Shown: positions 7,433 to 15,354 of the stretch, piece after piece | How positions within the stretch are numbered: position 1 is the stretch's first letter | How the letters are laid out: each line of letters opens with the position of its first letter | Source: an uncultured Oscillibacter sp. | GTDB lineage: Bacteria > Bacillota > Clostridia > Oscillospirales > Oscillospiraceae | Assembly (NCBI GenBank): GCA_902476875.1 | Contig: CABSFC010000022.1 | Coordinates: 1-29,574 of the forward strand | Direction: 5' to 3' | DNA length: 29,574 bases | Translations under genes and position numbers: made by a program | The notes under the pieces: model-generated | What the model saw: only the letters and a program-made list of their open reading frames with translations | What the model was told of the DNA's origin: nothing | Database searches by the model: none

Positions 7433-8800
7433 TCAATATCCGTTGACGATGACATCCAGTACCCGGCCCGCTACGGTGCCCGCCACCGAGGAGCCGCCGC
7501 CGCCGTTTTCCACCAGCACCACAAAGGCGTAGGGCGTGTCCCCGTTCCGCAGAAAGCCCGCGAACCAGGCATGGGGCGTCTGGCCCTCCCCCACCTCGGC
7601 GGTGCCGGATTTGGCGCAGATGTCCATGTTGGGAAATCTGCCGACACCGTAGGTCTTCTCCACATTGGCGGCCATCATGTCCGCCAATTTCTCCGCCGTG
7701 CCGCCGGATATCAGCGTCCCGGTCTTCCGGGTCAGATGGGGCAGGGACGGTAGCCCCAGAGCGGAGACGGTCTTATAAATAAGGTACGGCTCCGCCGCTC
7801 TGCCGCCGTTTGCGATAGCCCCCATGTAGACCATCAGCGCGCAGGGGTTCACCAGGTCTCTGTGCTGGCCCACGCCGGCCCAGCCCAGTTCCCCGTCCGT
7901 GACGTCCGCCCAGTCAAAGGTGCCTTTGGCGGTGGGCAGGCCGTCCACGGAGTAGCTGTCCGTCAGGCCCGCCTTTTTCGTGTACTTCTCCAGCGTGTCC
8001 GCCCCCAGCTCCACCGCGATCTGGGCGAAAGCCACGTTGCAGGAGTTGGCGAAGGCATCACCAATGTGCTGCTCTCCGTGGGTTCCGGAGCAGATGATAG
8101 TCTCCTCCCCGATCTGGACGCTGCCCGTGCAGGTCCAGGTCCGGTCAGACAGGTCCGGGATCTCCTCCAGCGCCGCCGCCAGGGTCACAGTCTTATAGAC
8201 GGACCCCGGGGTAAAGGTGGAGGACAGGAAGCGGTTCAGATACGCGCCCCTATAGCGGTCGTTGGTCTCGATGTCAGAAGGCACGTTCAGCGGATCGTAG
8301 CTGGGGGCGGAGACCATGCACAAAATCTCCCCCGTCTCGTAATTGTACACCGCCACGGTTCCGGCATGGCCGTCAAGGGCCTGATACGCCTCGTAGTTGT
8401 AACGGGCGTCGATGGTCAGATACAACTCCGCCCCCCGGTCAGCGCCGAAAGCGCCGTTCAGGAGGTTGTACCCCGTCAGCCTGTCGGCAAAGGCGTTCAG
8501 CGCCCCGGTGCCGATGCTGCCCTGCAGGTCCCCCACCGCGTGGAGAGTGGCCTTGCGGACCGTCTCGTTGTCATAGTAGGTGCGCTTTCCGCTCTCCGCT
8601 TTGGACAGCACGTCGCCGTCCCGGTCCAGCACCGTTCCGACAGCCAGGACGCCGTCACTGCTATAGAGGTGTCGGTTGAAGGCCGAGGAGGCCCAACTGC
8701 CGCCGTTCAGCAGATATTTCACCAGAAAGACACACAGTCCCGCCGCCAGCAGTAGCGCCAAAATGGCGCAGACCACCGCCCGGCGTTCAATCTTCTTCAT
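7433..8800 (-). CDS. Class B penicillin-binding protein (PbpA/PBP2-like D,D-transpeptidase)
   Basis: This 455-residue membrane-anchored transpeptidase cross-links peptidoglycan. One N-terminal helix (about 8-28) is followed by a short non-catalytic domain, and the transpeptidase domain runs from about 145. The catalytic motifs are Ser200-x-x-Lys203 (GSVYK), Ser253-Cys-Asn255 and Lys397-Ser-Gly399 (KSGTAE). It is compact compared with classical PBP2/PBP3 (about 600 or more), resembling the PbpA type that pairs with RodA/FtsW. Its start overlaps the end of the FHA-FtsW gene by 14 bp, so the two are translationally coupled and probably form one SEDS-bPBP synthase complex. It is the partner transpeptidase to that glycosyltransferase. 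Whether it acts in elongation, division or sporulation cannot be told. Confidence 0.93.
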   Translation of the reverse strand: MKKIERRAVVCAILALLLAAGLCVFLVKYLLNGGSWASSAFNRHLYSSDGVLAVGTVLDRDGDVLSKAESGKRTYYDNETVRKATLHAVGDLQGSIGTGALNAFADRLTGYNLLNGAFGADRGAELYLTIDARYNYEAYQALDGHAGTVAVYNYETGEILCMVSAPSYDPLNVPSDIETNDRYRGAYLNRFLSSTFTPGSVYKTVTLAAALEEIPDLSDRTWTCTGSVQIGEETIICSGTHGEQHIGDAFANSCNVAFAQIAVELGADTLEKYTKKAGLTDSYSVDGLPTAKGTFDWADVTDGELGWAGVGQHRDLVNPCALMVYMGAIANGGRAAEPYLIYKTVSALGLPSLPHLTRKTGTLISGGTAEKLADMMAANVEKTYGVGRFPNMDICAKSGTAEVGEGQTPHAWFAGFLRNGDTPYAFVVLVENGGGGSSVAGTVAGRVLDVIVNGY

Positions 8801-10607
8801 CGCCCGCCTCCTGTTCCGTCCCGAAGGGGTCCTCCACCGGCTCCGCCCGCCTGCGGGCCTCCGCTGTCAGCCGCCGTTGCGCGTCCCGCCGGATAGCGAA
8901 GCTGGCGTTCTCCCGGGTATCCGTGGCTTTCAAAAAGGCCAGCAGGCCCCAAGAGGACATCATGGCAGAGCCGCCGTTGGAGACAAAGGGGAACGTCACG
9001 CCGGTCAGCGGCAGCAGGTCCACGGAGCCGAACACATTCAGGCAGGTCTGGAACACCAGCAGCGACCCCGCCGCGCAGGCGGCGATGATGTAAAAGCTGG
9101 AGCGCCCCACCCGGCAGGCCCGGACGGCGAAAAACGCCAGAGTGATGATGCTCCCCACCGCCAGCACGGCGATCAGCAGGCCCCACTCCTCACACAGCAT
9201 ACCAAACACCAGGTCGGTGTCCGCCGCCGGGACCCGGTGGAGCCAGCCGTTTCCGGCTCCCATTCCCAGCAGACCGCCGGAGGCCGCCGCGGACATGGTG
9301 CGGGTCTGCTGGTAGCCGGTGGTGGACGCGGCCTCCCAGGCATGGCCCCAGGAGGCGAAGCGGCTGAGGATATAGGGCTTGAACTTCACGATGATGCCCG
9401 CGCCGAACACCGCCCCGCCGCAGATCAGGGACAGTGTGGCGAAGTCCCCGGAACGCAGATAGGCAATGACCAGAAATGTCACAAAGAAGATGGCGGCGGT
9501 GCCGAAGTCGCTCATCAGGCCAAGACACCCGATGCACACGCCGGTCAGCACGATGAACAGCGTCAGATTCCGCTTGTGGAACAGCCGCTCCAGTGTGGCG
9601 GAGCCAGCGAAGATATAGCAGATCTTCGCGATCTCCGAGGGCTGGAAGGACAGCGGACCGAGGGAGATCCAGTTCACCGCGCCGTACTTGGAGTTGCCGA
9701 TCAGCAGCGTGATGCCCAGCAGACCAATGGCCAGGGCCGCCATGAGCCAGCGGTTCTTCTGCACCCGGCCCAGGTCCCGCAGAAAGAGGCCCAGTACCAG
9801 AAACAGCACCAGCCCCAGCAAAATCGCCAGAAACTGCTTGAACAGGCTCCCCGGCGCGCTGGAAGCCGTCACCGCCAGGGACAGCGTGGAGAGGAAGAAC
9901 GCGATGGTCTCCATCTCAAAGCCCACGCAGCGATTAACCCGCAGCACGGCGAAGTACAGCCACATCACGATCGTCAGTCCCAAAAAAGCCAGGGGAATGG
10001 CGGCGGACGCCCCCTCCCCCGCCGCCGCGATCAATTGCAGGCAGGCGAGCGCCTGGAACACGGTCAGCCACAAAAAGGAAGGCCACATGGCGGCGGGGCG
10101 CTCCGCCCGGCGCTTCTCCTCCAGCGCCTCCCGCTCCGCCACGGTCTGAGGCAGGAAGACCAGGGGCACGCCGCCCAGGGAGATGGTGTCCCCCAGCTTC
10201 ACCGGGGCGGAGCCCTCCACTGGCTCCCCGTTGACCAGAGTGCCGCCCTTGGAGCCCAGGTCGTAAATTGTCCAGCCCTCGTCCTCCCCCCGGCACAGGG
10301 CGGCGTGCTGCCGGGAGATGCTGGGATAGTTCAGATACACATCCGCGGTCTTCCCGCGGCCGATGATGTTCTCCCAATGGGTCAGCAAAATCGGCGCGCC
10401 GTTGGGCAGGCTCAGCTGGCCCCAGGTCTCCGGCGTGTGGGGGATCTTCAGCAGAGACCGCACCGCCCGGTACAAAATCAAAACCGCCAGCGCCGGGAAC
10501 AGGAAGCGGACAAAGGCCATGTACCACGTCCCCGCCAGGGGGTAGTCCGCCAGCAGTCCCGTCACTGCGTCCAGCAGCGCCCGCAACGGCGCCATCATCT
10601 GTTCCAT
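8787..10607 (-). CDS. FHA domain - FtsW/RodA/SpoVE (SEDS) fusion protein
   Basis: This 606-residue protein joins a regulatory and an enzymatic module. After a first hydrophobic helix (about 26-46) comes a forkhead-associated domain with IIGRGKTADV (GRG 83-85), SRQHA (98-102) and NG (126-127), the phosphothreonine-binding signature. From about 177 to 567 it is a SEDS peptidoglycan glycosyltransferase with about ten helices. Typical blocks are GAVNWISLGPLSFQPSEIAK, ADTDLVFG (the Asp is the expected catalytic residue) and FPFVSNGGSAMM. A charged tail follows. The start at ATG 10607 is set by AAGGAGG 8 nt upstream; an upstream in-frame start at 10676 lies beyond the promoter. The fusion suggests that Ser/Thr kinase signalling controls glycan polymerisation. 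In actinobacteria the FHA protein and RodA are separate neighbouring genes. Confidence 0.93.
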   Translation of the reverse strand: MEQMMAPLRALLDAVTGLLADYPLAGTWYMAFVRFLFPALAVLILYRAVRSLLKIPHTPETWGQLSLPNGAPILLTHWENIIGRGKTADVYLNYPSISRQHAALCRGEDEGWTIYDLGSKGGTLVNGEPVEGSAPVKLGDTISLGGVPLVFLPQTVAEREALEEKRRAERPAAMWPSFLWLTVFQALACLQLIAAAGEGASAAIPLAFLGLTIVMWLYFAVLRVNRCVGFEMETIAFFLSTLSLAVTASSAPGSLFKQFLAILLGLVLFLVLGLFLRDLGRVQKNRWLMAALAIGLLGITLLIGNSKYGAVNWISLGPLSFQPSEIAKICYIFAGSATLERLFHKRNLTLFIVLTGVCIGCLGLMSDFGTAAIFFVTFLVIAYLRSGDFATLSLICGGAVFGAGIIVKFKPYILSRFASWGHAWEAASTTGYQQTRTMSAAASGGLLGMGAGNGWLHRVPAADTDLVFGMLCEEWGLLIAVLAVGSIITLAFFAVRACRVGRSSFYIIAACAAGSLLVFQTCLNVFGSVDLLPLTGVTFPFVSNGGSAMMSSWGLLAFLKATDTRENASFAIRRDAQRRLTAEARRRAEPVEDPFGTEQEAGDEED

Positions 10608-10638
10608 ACTGTCCGCCTCCTTTCCAAAATTCCCAATT

Positions 10639-10667
10639 AGTATAGCACTTTTTCCGCCCCGTGTATA
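10639..10667 (-). promoter_or_regulatory. Promoter of the FHA-FtsW operon
   Basis: Minus strand: TATACA (10667-10662), a 17-bp spacer and TATACT (10644-10639), about 30 bp before the start codon. Confidence 0.6.
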
Positions 10668-10728
10668 GTCTTCCACGGCCCTTTCCCAAATCTGGCACCC
10701 AAATCCGCCTGAAATTTCGCTTTTGCTC

Positions 10729-10757
10729 TTGACCTTCCGCTAAAAATCCATTAAAAT
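10729..10757 (+). promoter_or_regulatory. Promoter of the radical SAM gene
   Basis: TTGACC (10729-10734), a 17-bp spacer and TAAAAT (10752-10757). It is divergent from the FtsW promoter and predicts a 5' leader of about 70 nt. Confidence 0.75.
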
Positions 10758-10835
10758 GATTCACTGTGCAATGTACTCGAATCGCGGCGTCACGTGCCGT
10801 TTGAACATGTATATTACGAAAGGCCGATCAATACC

Positions 10836-11723
10836 ATGAAACATCCCTACAAGACGCGGGAGGGCGGCGCCACGGTGACGATCTTCGTCCCCTATGACTG
10901 CAAGAACCACTGCCCCTTCTGCATCAATAAAGGTGAATACGCGGATTTAACAGGCTTCTCCGCTGAGAAGATCCGCCAGAGCATCCGGCGGATGGACGCT
11001 ATCACACCCTACTGCGATTTCGTCTTTACCGGCGGGGAGCCCCTGGCGGATCTGGACACGCTCCAGACCATGCTGGACGAGATCCCCACCACCCACAAGG
11101 TCTATATCAACACCACGCTCCCCGTGTCCGACTATCAGTCTGAGGACGATATTCTGGCGTTCGCGGAGCGGAACAGGCATAAGATTACCTGCATCAACGT
11201 CTCCCGCCACATGCAGAAGTACGTGGTGGAGTCCAACGACGAGCTGCTGGCCCGCCTGCCGGTGCCCTTCCGTGTGAACTGCGTGCTGTACAAGGACTAC
11301 CCCGCCCAGAACCTGGTTCCCTATCTGGACCGCTTCCTCAAGATCCCCGGCGCCTCCATCCAGTTCCGCTTTGACTACACCGCCACCACGCCGGAGAACC
11401 TGTACGAGGAGGAACACGACAAGATCCTCCACGATTTGAAGCAGATCTCCCGGTACACCGGACTGGACGGCTGCCGGATGCGCTGCGGCTTCCACTTCGA
11501 CTATCAGGGCATGGAGCTGACCTACCACAAGACGCTGCCCTACTCCACCATTGTGGAGACCGACCCCAAGGATGGCGTGACCTACGACATCCTGTACGAC
11601 ATCCTCATCAAGCAGAACGGCGATATCCACTCCGACTGGACCGGCGTGCTGCTGGATGTGGAGGCCTATGAGAAGGTCGTGTTCGAGCCCTACGACCTGA
11701 AGTGGCTGGCCCGGATCGCCTGA
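10836..11723 (+). CDS. Radical SAM protein of unknown substrate
   Basis: This 295-residue protein has the radical SAM cluster motif CKNHCPFC (Cys22, Cys26, Cys29) and the SAM-binding FTGGEPL (64-70), followed by a beta/alpha barrel. It lacks a long SPASM-type cysteine-rich tail; only two further cysteines (GCRMRCGFHF) stand out near residue 210-220. The C-terminal part (QNGDIHSDWTG) resembles the end of peptide-modifying or general radical SAM proteins but gives no function. I prefer ATG 10836, with GAAAGG about 12 nt upstream, because the GTG at 10794 has no ribosome site. No small precursor peptide gene is visible beside it. The next gene is a ketopantoate-reductase-like protein beyond a terminator. 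Confidence 0.88.
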   Translation: MKHPYKTREGGATVTIFVPYDCKNHCPFCINKGEYADLTGFSAEKIRQSIRRMDAITPYCDFVFTGGEPLADLDTLQTMLDEIPTTHKVYINTTLPVSDYQSEDDILAFAERNRHKITCINVSRHMQKYVVESNDELLARLPVPFRVNCVLYKDYPAQNLVPYLDRFLKIPGASIQFRFDYTATTPENLYEEEHDKILHDLKQISRYTGLDGCRMRCGFHFDYQGMELTYHKTLPYSTIVETDPKDGVTYDILYDILIKQNGDIHSDWTGVLLDVEAYEKVVFEPYDLKWLARIA

Positions 11724-11731
11724 AATCATCG

Positions 11732-11762
11732 AAAAAGCGGCGGATGTTATCCGCCGCTTTTT
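11732..11762 (+). terminator. Terminator after the radical SAM gene
   Basis: A perfect 14-bp stem (11732-11745 with 11749-11762) with a 3-nt loop, A-rich then T-rich. It ends only 17 bp before the next start codon, so the downstream gene probably depends on partial read-through. Confidence 0.88.
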
Positions 11763-11779
11763 GACTGGGAGGGACATCT

Positions 11780-12697
11780 ATGAGGAAAATCGAGACTGTC
11801 GGCGTCATCGGCCTGGGCGCCCTGGGCACCCTGTACGCCCAGCTCCTAACGGAGGCCCTGGGAAAGGAGCGCGTCCTGGTCCTGGCGGACAGCCGCCGGG
11901 TGGAGCGCTACCGGCGGGAGGCGCTGTCCTTCAACGGCCGCCCCTGCGATTTCAACTACACGGACGCCGCCACGGTCCATGAGCCGGTGGACCTGCTGCT
12001 CTTCGCGGTGAAATTCGGCGGCCTGGAGGCCAGCATCGACACCTGCCGCCACCTGGTGGGGGCGGACACCACTCTGATCTCCGTGCTGAACGGTATCTCC
12101 AGCGAGCAGGTGCTGGGCGGCGCTTTCGCGCCGGAGCAGGTGGTCTGGTGTGTGGCCCAGAAGATGTCCGCCCTGAAGGAGGGCGGACATGTCACCGTGC
12201 GGCCCCTCGGCGAGCTGGCCCTGGGCGTTCCCGCCGGGCAGGACGCCACTCACCTTCGCCGTCTGACAGAATTTTTTGACAGCATCCGCTTCCCCTACGC
12301 CCTGCCGGAGGATATCCGCACCCACATGTGGAGCAAGCTGCTGTGCAACACCGGGCTGAACCAGTCCGCCATGGTGTTCCAGTGCGGCTACGGCGGACTC
12401 CAGGCGCCGGGACAGGCGCGGGAGACCATGCTGGGCGCCATGCGGGAGGTGGTGACGGTGGCCAATGCCGAGGGCGTTCCCCTGTCCGAGGGGGACATCG
12501 CCCATTGGATTGCCATCATCGACTCCTTTCCGCCGGAGGGCGAGCCCTCCATGCGCCAGGATGGCAAGGCGCGCCGGAAAAGCGAGGTGGAGCTGTTTGC
12601 CGGCACCATCCGCCGTCTGGCAAAAAAGCACAATATCTCCGTTCCCGTCAACGACTGGCTGTACCAGCGCGTCCAGGAAATGGAGGCCGCATATTGA
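11780..12697 (+). CDS. Ketopantoate reductase family protein (2-dehydropantoate 2-reductase, PanE/ApbA-like)
   Basis: This 305-residue cytosolic NAD(P)-dependent reductase has the Rossmann motif IGLGALG (10-16), NG at 104-105, the likely catalytic Lys186 with Asn190 in WSKLLCNTGLNQ, and the C-terminal substrate block EPSMRQDGKARRKSEVE. PanE reduces 2-dehydropantoate to pantoate in coenzyme A synthesis. Many PanE-like paralogues act on other 2-oxo acids, so the exact substrate is uncertain, and no other pan genes are nearby. ATG 11780 has GGGAGGG upstream. It has no promoter of its own in the 17-bp gap after the preceding terminator. It converges with selD. Confidence 0.85.
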   Translation: MRKIETVGVIGLGALGTLYAQLLTEALGKERVLVLADSRRVERYRREALSFNGRPCDFNYTDAATVHEPVDLLLFAVKFGGLEASIDTCRHLVGADTTLISVLNGISSEQVLGGAFAPEQVVWCVAQKMSALKEGGHVTVRPLGELALGVPAGQDATHLRRLTEFFDSIRFPYALPEDIRTHMWSKLLCNTGLNQSAMVFQCGYGGLQAPGQARETMLGAMREVVTVANAEGVPLSEGDIAHWIAIIDSFPPEGEPSMRQDGKARRKSEVELFAGTIRRLAKKHNISVPVNDWLYQRVQEMEAAY

Positions 12698-12700
12698 ACG

Positions 12701-12736
12701 AAAGGAGGACCGTGGCCCAGGCACAGTCCTCCTTTT
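12701..12736. terminator. Bidirectional terminator between panE-like gene and selD
   Basis: A 10-bp stem (12701-12710 with 12726-12735), extended by three inner pairs, with T-rich sequence on both strands. It lies in the 41-bp gap between convergent genes. Confidence 0.75.
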
Positions 12737-12738
12737 AT

Positions 12739-13779
12739 TTATCGCAGGAAAATGCGCTTGCCGCCCCGGTACTCCCGGATAAAGCCGATGCGCTGAGCGC
12801 TGGGCACAACGCCCTTCAGCTCCCCGAACAGGGCCTCCGCGTCTGCCGGGTCCACTGCCATCAGAAGTCCGCCGGCGGTCTGGGGGTCGTACAGGATATC
12901 CTGTCTGGCAAGCTCCGTCTCCCCGGCGTCCACGCCGCCCTCGGCGAAGGCGCGGTTGCGGTACATGCCCTCCGGCAGGATGCCCATCCGGGCCAGCTCC
13001 ACCGCCTCCGGAATCAGATCGATATCATCCACCCGCAACTCCACCTCCACATTGCTGCCCTGTGCCATCTCCGTCAGGTGGCCCAGCATGCCAAAGCCCG
13101 TCACGTCGGTGCAGGCATGGACACGGTATTTCACCATGGCGTCCCGGGCGGACTTGTTCAGGGTGGTCATCAGCCGGTGGGCCAGCTCCAGGCTCTCAGC
13201 GGAGGCCAGCTCCGCCTTGGCGGCGGTGGTCAGCACGCCGATGCCAAGGGGCTTGGTAAACAGCAGAACGTCCCCGGGCTTTGCCCTGGAGTTGGTCAGG
13301 ACGCGGTCCGGGTGGACGAAGCCCGTCACCGCCAGACCGTATTTCGGCTCGTCGTCCAGAATACTGTGGCCGCCGGTAATCAGCGCCCCGGCCTCGTATA
13401 CCTTGTCGTACCCGCCCCGCAGTAGCTGGTGGACGGCCTCCTTGGGCATATCCGCCGGGACGGCCATGATGTTCAGGCACAGCTTCGGCTCTCCGCCCAT
13501 GGCGTACACGTCGCTGAGGGCGTTGGTGGCGGCGATCTGCCCGAACAGATAGGGGTCGTCGGCGATGGGCGGGAAAAAGTCCACTGTCTGCACCAGCGCC
13601 AGGTCGTCCGTGACCTTGTACACCGACGCGTCGTCGCTCTTGTCAAAGCCCACCAGCAGATTGGGGTCCTGGTGGACCCGGATGCCCTCCAGCAGCTGGG
13701 CCAGAACGCCCGCCCCCACCTTCGCGCCGCACCCGGCGCACTTTGCAAGCTTTGTCAGCTTTACCTCATTTTCAGCCAC
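12739..13779 (-). CDS. selD: Selenide, water dikinase (selenophosphate synthase) SelD
   Basis: This 346-residue enzyme makes selenophosphate from selenide and ATP. The N-terminal motif KCAGCGAKVGAG aligns with the E. coli GAGCGCK loop: the essential Cys17 and Lys20 are kept, while the second Cys (E. coli Cys19, not essential there) is Ala. Other family blocks are DDASVYKV, QTVDFFPP, ATNALSDVYAMGG, ITGGHSI, DVTGFGMLGHL and DPQTAGGLL. The start is GTG 13779 with AAAGGAGG 6 nt upstream. It is last in the yqeC-yqeB-lipoprotein-selD unit, 13 bp after the lipoprotein gene. No selA, selB or tRNA-Sec is in the window. With yqeB/yqeC it more likely feeds selenium to a molybdenum cofactor. Confidence 0.96.
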   Translation of the reverse strand: MAENEVKLTKLAKCAGCGAKVGAGVLAQLLEGIRVHQDPNLLVGFDKSDDASVYKVTDDLALVQTVDFFPPIADDPYLFGQIAATNALSDVYAMGGEPKLCLNIMAVPADMPKEAVHQLLRGGYDKVYEAGALITGGHSILDDEPKYGLAVTGFVHPDRVLTNSRAKPGDVLLFTKPLGIGVLTTAAKAELASAESLELAHRLMTTLNKSARDAMVKYRVHACTDVTGFGMLGHLTEMAQGSNVEVELRVDDIDLIPEAVELARMGILPEGMYRNRAFAEGGVDAGETELARQDILYDPQTAGGLLMAVDPADAEALFGELKGVVPSAQRIGFIREYRGGKRIFLR

Positions 13780-13792
13780 GGCTATCCTCCTT

Positions 13793-14566
13793 TTATCCGC
13801 CTTCCGGTAAAAACGCATCTTCCACGTCATAAGAATCCGTATCGGAGAAGTGCCACCACTCTCCGGTATACGGCTTGAATCCCGCATCGGTCATCACTTT
13901 CTCTAGAAGCAGAGCGTTTTCCGCTGCTTCCGGGTCCACATCGCTGTAATCCCGGTCCGCCTTTGGAGAAAAATCATCGAATCCGGTGGGCATAGTCACC
14001 TCCACCCCGGCCGCGTCAATTAGCGTCAGGTCTACGGTGTTGCCCCGGCTGTGGGAGGAAAAGCCCTTATTGGGATTCGCCACATAAGTGCTGTCCGGAC
14101 AGATCTCCCACATGACGAACTGCGCCGTGGGCGGGCGGAACGCATCCCAAATCTTCAGGCCATACCCCTGTTCCGCCAGCGCCGTCTGCGCGGCGGCGAG
14201 TTTCTTCACGGTGCCGTATCGCAGATAGGCGTCGGAGAAATCGTAAATGACCTGCCCGGTGAAATTATCCGCCGTGGCATAACGCAAATCCACCGCGATC
14301 TCCGGAATGTAGTCCGCCACCCGCACAAACTCCGTGTCCGGCGGCTCTTCCCCGGCAGGGTCTTCTGGCGCCTGAATGGCTGGCTCGGATAAGGCCGGTT
14401 CCATCTCCGTACCACCGTCTGTTTTCTCCAGGGGCTCCGCAGGCTCCGTCTCCTGCCGGACCGGCGGAGGGGCCGTCTCCTCCCCCCGCAGCCCTTTAGT
14501 AGAGCAGCCGGAAAGCAGAAACAGTAGCGCCAGAAGCCCGCAGAGCGCCCGTACGCTCCGTCTCAT
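13793..14566 (-). CDS. VanX-like D-Ala-D-Ala dipeptidase, M15 family lipoprotein
   Basis: This 257-residue secreted lipoprotein has a signal peptide with lipobox LLSGC (Cys21), a Pro/Glu-rich spacer to about residue 75, then a peptidase M15D domain. VanX-equivalent residues are all visible: Arg144 in DAFRP, zinc ligands His172 and Asp179 in SHSRGNTVDL, and Glu236 with zinc ligand His239 in EWWH. It should cleave D-Ala-D-Ala or related dipeptides outside the membrane, unlike cytoplasmic VanX of resistance operons. Its ATG overlaps the yqeB stop codon (ATGA) and selD follows 13 bp later, so it is embedded in the selenium/molybdenum unit. No vanH or ligase gene is present, so a recycling or dipeptide-use role is more likely than glycopeptide resistance. 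Confidence 0.9.
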   Translation of the reverse strand: MRRSVRALCGLLALLFLLSGCSTKGLRGEETAPPPVRQETEPAEPLEKTDGGTEMEPALSEPAIQAPEDPAGEEPPDTEFVRVADYIPEIAVDLRYATADNFTGQVIYDFSDAYLRYGTVKKLAAAQTALAEQGYGLKIWDAFRPPTAQFVMWEICPDSTYVANPNKGFSSHSRGNTVDLTLIDAAGVEVTMPTGFDDFSPKADRDYSDVDPEAAENALLLEKVMTDAGFKPYTGEWWHFSDTDSYDVEDAFLPEGG

Positions 14567-15354
14567 GCCAACGCTCCCGACAGATTCAAAACCGCCTCCA
14601 GCACGCCGCCGCCCACGGCCAGCGCCTTGTCGCTGGCGCAGTAGCAGTGGTCGAGCTTACACCGGGGGTCGACGTCCCCGGACTTCATGCCCTTGAATAC
14701 CGGGGTCCCGTCCGCCAAAATGCCCCGTAGAACGCCGCCCAGCGTACAGACCATGGGTTCGCCGTTCACCATGGCGGCAACGTCGCCCATCTTCACCTGG
14801 GCGCCGATATCCAGCAACTGGTGGAACACCCCGTCCGCCGGGGCGCGAAGCACCCGCTCCCCCGCGAAGCCCCCGATCAGGCCGGGGATGCCGGTGTTGG
14901 GCTGGGCGCTTCCCTTGTACATAACCCGCCCCAGGTAGTGGCCCCGCATGGTCTCCACCACGGCATGGCAGTCCACGCCGGCGGTGAAGCCGGGGCCGAC
15001 GCCCACCACAATCGGGGCGTCGGTGATCTTCGTACCCAGATTCTTTTTCGCCAGAATGGCGTCCACCACGGCGTCTGGCTTTAAGACAGGGACACAGGAC
15101 GCCTCCGGGTCCTCCAGCACCGGGATGACCCCGTTCTCCAGCAGCTCCAGCGCCTGGACAGGAGTCTCCGCCCGGCAGGCCGTCACGCCCTCCACAGCGG
15201 TCTCACCGTGGACGATGGCCTGGGAAAAGCACACGGTCCGCCGGATGGCGGTGGGTCGTCCCACCTCTGTCATGACCAGCCGGATATGGGCCCGCCACAG
15301 CCGCAGGGCGACTCCCGTGGCCAAATCCCCCGCGCCGCGGATCACAACCAACAT
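14563..15354 (-). CDS. yqeB: Selenium-dependent molybdenum cofactor maturation protein YqeB
   Basis: This 263-residue protein belongs to the YqeB / EF2563 family. It opens with a Rossmann-like VIRGAGDLATGVALRL and continues with RPTAIRRTVCFSQAIVHGE, DAPIVVGVGPGF and HYLGRVMYKGSAQPNTGIPG, which are the family blocks. Comparative genomics ties the family to selenium-dependent molybdenum hydroxylases and to SelD in genomes without selenocysteine insertion; its reaction is unproven. ATG 15354 lies 13 bp inside yqeC, with GGAGGAG about 11 nt upstream; a GTG at 15375 is the alternative. The 3' end overlaps the dipeptidase start by 4 bp. The tight coupling to yqeC and selD supports the functional assignment. 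Confidence 0.93.
   Translation of the reverse strand: MLVVIRGAGDLATGVALRLWRAHIRLVMTEVGRPTAIRRTVCFSQAIVHGETAVEGVTACRAETPVQALELLENGVIPVLEDPEASCVPVLKPDAVVDAILAKKNLGTKITDAPIVVGVGPGFTAGVDCHAVVETMRGHYLGRVMYKGSAQPNTGIPGLIGGFAGERVLRAPADGVFHQLLDIGAQVKMGDVAAMVNGEPMVCTLGGVLRGILADGTPVFKGMKSGDVDPRCKLDHCYCASDKALAVGGGVLEAVLNLSGALA

Noticed and set aside
8676..10640. A 654-codon plus-strand frame opposite FHA-FtsW
   Set aside because: Composition (Gln/Gly/Arg/His-rich) and lack of start signals show it is a shadow of the FHA-FtsW gene.
12739..13779. Selenocysteine-containing SelD
   Set aside because: The active-site position is an ordinary Cys codon and no in-frame TGA or SECIS-like hairpin is present at the loop.
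13793..14566. Glycopeptide resistance operon
   Set aside because: A VanX-like dipeptidase alone, exported as a lipoprotein and without VanH, a D-Ala-D-Lac ligase or VanRS, does not indicate resistance.
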